DNA of 64,000 nucleotides. It comes from Acinetobacter sp. WC-141. Lineage in GTDB: Bacteria > Pseudomonadota > Gammaproteobacteria > Pseudomonadales > Moraxellaceae. The notes below the pieces were generated by a model. That model had not been told where the DNA came from. It was given only the letters and a program-made list of their open reading frames with translations, and did no database searches. The stretch is taken from positions 62,001-126,000 of the forward strand of contig NZ_AMSS01000014.1 in NCBI RefSeq assembly GCF_000313935.1, given 5' to 3'. Position 1 is the stretch's first letter; each line of letters opens with the position of its first letter. Made by a program: the position numbers and the translations under genes. Below, piece by piece: positions 60,437 to 64,000 of the stretch.

Positions 60437-62290
60437 ATGGATAATTTAAATAACGCAAAAAAAGATAATTTTTCACGGAAGACCATATTAGTAACAGGTG
60501 CAGCAGGTTTTATTGGTAGTAGACTGATCGTTGATCTTCTGCGTGAAGGTCATCAGGTGATTGCTGCGCTGCGTAATGCCGCAACCAAGAAAGATAAGCT
60601 GTTAGGTTTCATTGCAACAGAAGGGCTGGTCGATCCGTCTATTTCGTTTGTCGAATATGATTTAAGTCGCGATTTTAAGCTGGACTCTCTGCTAGCGGAT
60701 GCTCAGGCAAAGATCCATGTGATTTATCATCTTGCCGCATCCTTTAATTGGGGCATTAGCAAAGCTGAAGCTGAGCGTACCAATATTAAGTCAGGACTTG
60801 CCTTGATTGAATGGGCTGCAACATTGAAGCAGCATGAGCGATTTATTTGGATTGGTGGATATCGTGTGGCGGCTCCGCCACACGAGTCGGCTGATGAGTT
60901 GTATTGCAAACACGGTGGCTATGAAGCTTCAAAAATCTTGGGTTATCAAGCTTTTATTGAAGCTTGTAAGCGTTTAAATGTGCCATGGACTGCAATAAAT
61001 CCGGCGACGGTCATTGATGGTTTTTATAATTATGGCGATATGCAATATATCGGTATTGCTGACATGATTGATAAGCTCTATCAGGGGCGTCTGCTTGCAT
61101 TGCCAGGTGGTCGTGACACATTCCTGCCACTATGCAATATGCAGTATATCGTGAGCTTTTTGATTCGAACGATGTCTTATCCTGAGACTATTGCTCAGGA
61201 GTATATGCTGCTTGATCCTGCGACACCCAAATTTCATCGTCTCGTTCACCTAGCTGCAGAGCATTTGGGAGTTAGTTCACCACATTTACAAATACCTAAA
61301 GTTTTGCTCGAGAAATTACCAGAGGTATTACTTGACGGTTCTAAAGAGCAACTCTCATTCATTTCTACCGAGCACTATCATGTTGCGGGAGCAGAGGCGA
61401 TGGCAGCGAAAATGGGCATCGCAGACCTGATCAATATCACTCCTTATTTCTCTCGCTGGATTGATCGTTTGGTGCTTACACGCTTTGGTCGTATGCAAGT
61501 ATCAACACCTAGTCATTTCAGCTATCAGAATCGATATTGGACAGAAATCTATACTAAACAGCCGATTAGTTCTGACACCTCATCTGCATTATTTTTACAT
61601 GGGATTCCATTTGATAGTGCATGCTGGTCTCCAATCATTAATAAAATCACATACGATCAGGTCGCTATGATGGACCTGCCGGGACTTGGGCGTTCAGGTA
61701 GTTATGAGATGATGGAAGACAACAACCATCAATTTATTGATGCTGCTGCAAAGCTTTTAGCGCCAAATAGTGTTGTTATTGCACATTCGTTAGGATGTCT
61801 CTTTGCATTAAATCTTGCAAAGAAATATCCAGATAAAGTTGCACGCCTCATCCTCATATCGCCTTATTTTGTTCAGGCACAAGCCGCTAAAATGTTTCAG
61901 ATAAAAACTATATCTAATCTGATTTTCCGTTTTGTGCCAAAAGATATGATTGCTAAAGACCTACATCCAGAGGGGCAACAAAATCCGTCTGTTAGTTATG
62001 CGATGGATTCATTACGTCGAGTGTCGGTAGCCAAGCATATTAGTGAGTATATGCACCGTATTAGTTTGCCGCAGCAGCGAGCAACTCAGACAGCTTTGTT
62101 AAACAAGCTTAGCTCTAAAGTTGAAATCATTATGGGAGATAAAGACCCAATTGTTACCACAATAAGCTCAGATATCCCTATACATATTATCGCTGGTACA
62201 GGCCATAATCCGCACATTACACATGTAGATGCGGTTTCTGACTATCTCGCATCTGTTCTGATGAAATACAACAACACTATAGCTTCTTAA
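60437..62290 (+). CDS. NAD-dependent epimerase/reductase fused to an alpha/beta hydrolase
   Basis: A 617-residue two-domain enzyme. Residues ~15-345 are an extended SDR (TILVTGAAGFIGSRLIVDLLREGHQVIAALRN; a YCKHGGYEASK stretch where the Tyr-x3-Lys pair is expected). Residues ~375-610 are an alpha/beta hydrolase (ALFLHGIPFDSACWSPII, MDLPGLGRSG, nucleophile in VVIAHSLGCLFAL, His in GTGHNPHI). The first domain could reduce or release the acyl-aminoacyl product; the second could hydrolyse an ester or thioester. Its stop overlaps the PPTase start (TAATG). Confidence 0.85.
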   Translation: MDNLNNAKKDNFSRKTILVTGAAGFIGSRLIVDLLREGHQVIAALRNAATKKDKLLGFIATEGLVDPSISFVEYDLSRDFKLDSLLADAQAKIHVIYHLAASFNWGISKAEAERTNIKSGLALIEWAATLKQHERFIWIGGYRVAAPPHESADELYCKHGGYEASKILGYQAFIEACKRLNVPWTAINPATVIDGFYNYGDMQYIGIADMIDKLYQGRLLALPGGRDTFLPLCNMQYIVSFLIRTMSYPETIAQEYMLLDPATPKFHRLVHLAAEHLGVSSPHLQIPKVLLEKLPEVLLDGSKEQLSFISTEHYHVAGAEAMAAKMGIADLINITPYFSRWIDRLVLTRFGRMQVSTPSHFSYQNRYWTEIYTKQPISSDTSSALFLHGIPFDSACWSPIINKITYDQVAMMDLPGLGRSGSYEMMEDNNHQFIDAAAKLLAPNSVVIAHSLGCLFALNLAKKYPDKVARLILISPYFVQAQAAKMFQIKTISNLIFRFVPKDMIAKDLHPEGQQNPSVSYAMDSLRRVSVAKHISEYMHRISLPQQRATQTALLNKLSSKVEIIMGDKDPIVTTISSDIPIHIIAGTGHNPHITHVDAVSDYLASVLMKYNNTIAS

Positions 62291-63054
62291 TGTCTGGTCG
62301 TGCCCAAGTGCAGGTCTATGTCTGCCCAGTTTCACGTGTACCACAAGATCATTTTATATTGAGTCATTATCTCAGCTTTCTCAATGCGGCAGAAAAGTTG
62401 AGATATGATCAATATCATCCAAAGGCGGCTCGCCTTTTCTTGATCACTCGTGTGTTAGTGAAGACTGTCTTGGCGGATAAGCTAGGCATTTCACCCCATG
62501 AAGTTAATATTCAATTACAACCTAACGGCAAACCTTTTATACAAGGCAATAAAGACGTTTATTTCAATCTTAGTCATTCAGCAGACGTTATTGTTCTTGC
62601 GGTGACTGAAGAAGAAGGGGAAATAGGAGTCGATGTTGAACGGGTGGACCGTGAGTTCGAATGGATGCGTGTTGATAGTGTGTTAGCACCGATTGAAATT
62701 GAGTGGATTAAAGAGAATGAACTCACTGATTCATCCAGTGTATACCAGCGGTTTTTTCAAATATGGACTTTAAAAGAGGCTTATATCAAATGTACGGGCG
62801 AAGGAATGAGCCGTCATTTAAAGAAGCTCAACTTTCATGTGTTGCCTGAACATATACAGTTTCTCGACTCAACCAATGATGCTCAAAAGACAGAAGAGTA
62901 TTATTTCCAGAGTTATGTCTATGATCATAACTTTATCTTTTCTATATGTTTACAACAAAGCCATAGCCTAGAAAGCTTTAATATAGATTGTTTTCAAGTA
63001 TTACCTTTTATATCTACGCATCGAATAACTCCAACGCCTTGTAAATATGGCTAG
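62290..63054 (+). CDS. Sfp-type 4'-phosphopantetheinyl transferase
   Basis: A 254-residue PPTase that installs phosphopantetheine on the carrier domains of this cluster. The motifs are complete: QPNGKPFI, YFNLSHSADVIVLAV, the Mg site GVDVERVDR, and WTLKEAYIKCTGEGM. The two-lobed length is that of the Sfp group. It is the last gene of the eight-gene operon and is coupled to the preceding one by a one-base overlap. Confidence 0.93.
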   Translation: MSGRAQVQVYVCPVSRVPQDHFILSHYLSFLNAAEKLRYDQYHPKAARLFLITRVLVKTVLADKLGISPHEVNIQLQPNGKPFIQGNKDVYFNLSHSADVIVLAVTEEEGEIGVDVERVDREFEWMRVDSVLAPIEIEWIKENELTDSSSVYQRFFQIWTLKEAYIKCTGEGMSRHLKKLNFHVLPEHIQFLDSTNDAQKTEEYYFQSYVYDHNFIFSICLQQSHSLESFNIDCFQVLPFISTHRITPTPCKYG

Positions 63055-63185
63055 ATTGAATCGTTATAAATGATGATTTAAAAATGTGAACCTAGTAATA
63101 AAATATTTGGCTATGAGCCGAGCCATTCTCAATGAATTATGCTGTGAATAGATAGAACGTAAAAAAATTATGAATTAATGAAAAG

Positions 63186-63218
63186 AAAAAAGCCCCAGTC
63201 TTTCGACTAGGGCCTTTT
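63186..63218 (-). terminator. Terminator of the tRNA-Gly pair
   Basis: On the minus strand GCCCTAGTC-GAAA-GACTGGGGC with one U-G pair, followed by a U-run. The plus side also ends in TTTT, so it may stop the lipopeptide operon. Confidence 0.88.
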
Positions 63219-63223
63219 AAATT

Positions 63224-63299
<76 letters not shown>

Positions 63300-63344
63300 A
63301 TATATAAGCAGTTTTTACGAAAACTTTCTCAAAAAAAACCAATT

Positions 63345-63420
<76 letters not shown>

Positions 63421-63650
63421 GTGCCGCTTATAATACATTAAGCGAAACATGGGTCAACAACTTTATGCAAATAAATATGCTGATTGCATAAAATAAAATC
63501 AGAAATGAGCAATTAGATGTATTTTTATCGTTAAGTTGCCGAATAAATAGACATTTTGTTTGAGGTCAAAGCATACAAGAGCAACTTTTGTTTGTGTGTA
63601 GACAGGGTATACTAGGGGTAAATATACGAATAATCGTAAAAGGAAAAGCT

Positions 63651-63959
63651 ATGAGCCTTGAACAACAGTTGATTGAACGGTTACAAACCCTTGCACCTAG
63701 CCATTTGGAAGTTATCAATGAGTCTGCAGGACATGGTGGTTATTTTCCAGGTAAAGAATCTCATTTTAAAGTGATTATAGTGAGCGACGAATTTAATGGA
63801 TTGCGTTTAGTTCAACGTCATCAAAAAGTATACGCTTTAGCTTCTGATTTGATGAATCCAGGCCAAATTCATGCTTTAGCAATTCATGTTTATTTGCCAA
63901 GTGAGTGGCAAGGTCAAGCTCCTGCTAGCCCAGAATGTGCACATGCACCTAAAAGCTAA
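63651..63959 (+). CDS. bolA: BolA-family protein
   Basis: A 102-residue BolA-like protein (MSLEQQLIERLQTLAPSHLEVINESAGHGGYFPGKESHFKVIIVSDEFNGLRLVQRHQKVYALASDLMNPGQIHALAIHVYLPSEW). It has the conserved ESHFKV and GLRLVQRHQKVYALL-type helix, and the His before the end that can bind a [2Fe-2S] cluster with a monothiol glutaredoxin. The start at 63651 follows AGGAAAAG; the open frame extends upstream to 63588 without a match to the family. Confidence 0.9.
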   Translation: MSLEQQLIERLQTLAPSHLEVINESAGHGGYFPGKESHFKVIIVSDEFNGLRLVQRHQKVYALASDLMNPGQIHALAIHVYLPSEWQGQAPASPECAHAPKS

Positions 63960-63970
63960 GGGTTAATTTC

Positions 63971-64000
63971 ATGGATGCACATTTACTCACTAAAATTATT
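63971..64000 (+). CDS. Start of a downstream gene (partial)
   Basis: ATG 63971 opens MDAHLLTKII and runs off the window. Only ten codons are visible and the ribosome site (AAGGGTTA) is modest, so no function can be given. Confidence 0.45.
   Translation, partial: MDAHLLTKII

Overview
The window looks like an origin-proximal piece of an Acinetobacter calcoaceticus-baumannii complex chromosome. The protein content, the AT-rich spacers and the block abaI - abaM - abaR followed by the acinetin-type lipopeptide operon are all typical of that group. It runs from the 3' end of dld to bolA. All calls come from reading the sequence; no database search was possible.

Region by region. 1-7759: end of D-lactate dehydrogenase, tyrB, then a methylcitrate operon (gntR-prpB-prpC-acnD) preceded by several TTGTnnACAA-like operator candidates. 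7760-15660: an AT-rich accessory hotspot. It carries a KTSC-like small protein, a small membrane protein, a PD-(D/E)XK nuclease-like protein, a zinc-ribbon peptide, a DUF4126 membrane protein, a two-gene pair built like lambda RexA/RexB, a lipoprotein and a Sel1-repeat protein. Three copies of a ~190-bp repeat punctuate it. Each copy reads on the minus strand as a complete small-RNA gene (promoter, hairpins with AGGA loops, terminator). A separate highly structured RNA with its own promoter ends in an 11-codon ORF (14485-14752). 15917-20014: a type VI secretion module (vgrG, lipase effector, lipoprotein immunity candidate). 20152-27792: housekeeping and small-stress genes (SDR, DUF2867, DUF1003, rluA, rraB, SnoaL-like), a near-consensus parS site, and a TonB-dependent receptor and a membrane acyltransferase-like gene that diverge from a Zur-box-like palindrome.

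27833-34601: D-alanine catabolism (Lrp-type regulator, dadA, dadX, ridA) and two tandemly duplicated cycA-type permeases. The duplication left a 44-bp scar of the ridA 3' end, and a conserved leader hairpin precedes both permease genes. 34659-44297: a LysR regulator diverging from a valine/isobutyrate degradation operon (mmsA, mmsB, acyl-CoA synthetase, acyl-CoA dehydrogenase, enoyl-CoA hydratase, HIBYL-CoA hydrolase, MFS transporter). Its end product, propionyl-CoA, is the substrate of the methylcitrate genes at the start of the window.

44388-63054: quorum sensing (abaI, abaM, abaR) with a lux box before abaI and a second 20-bp palindromic lux box before an eight-gene lipopeptide operon (fatty acyl-AMP ligase, acyl-CoA dehydrogenase, ACP, C-A-T-TE NRPS, RND-type exporter fusion, DUF1302-like barrel, epimerase-hydrolase fusion, Sfp-type PPTase). 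63186-64000: two identical tRNA-Gly(GCC) genes, bolA, and the start of another gene.

Most novel candidates: the structured RNA with the 11-codon ORF, the three-copy sRNA family with AGGA loops, the RexAB-like pair, and the paired permease leaders.
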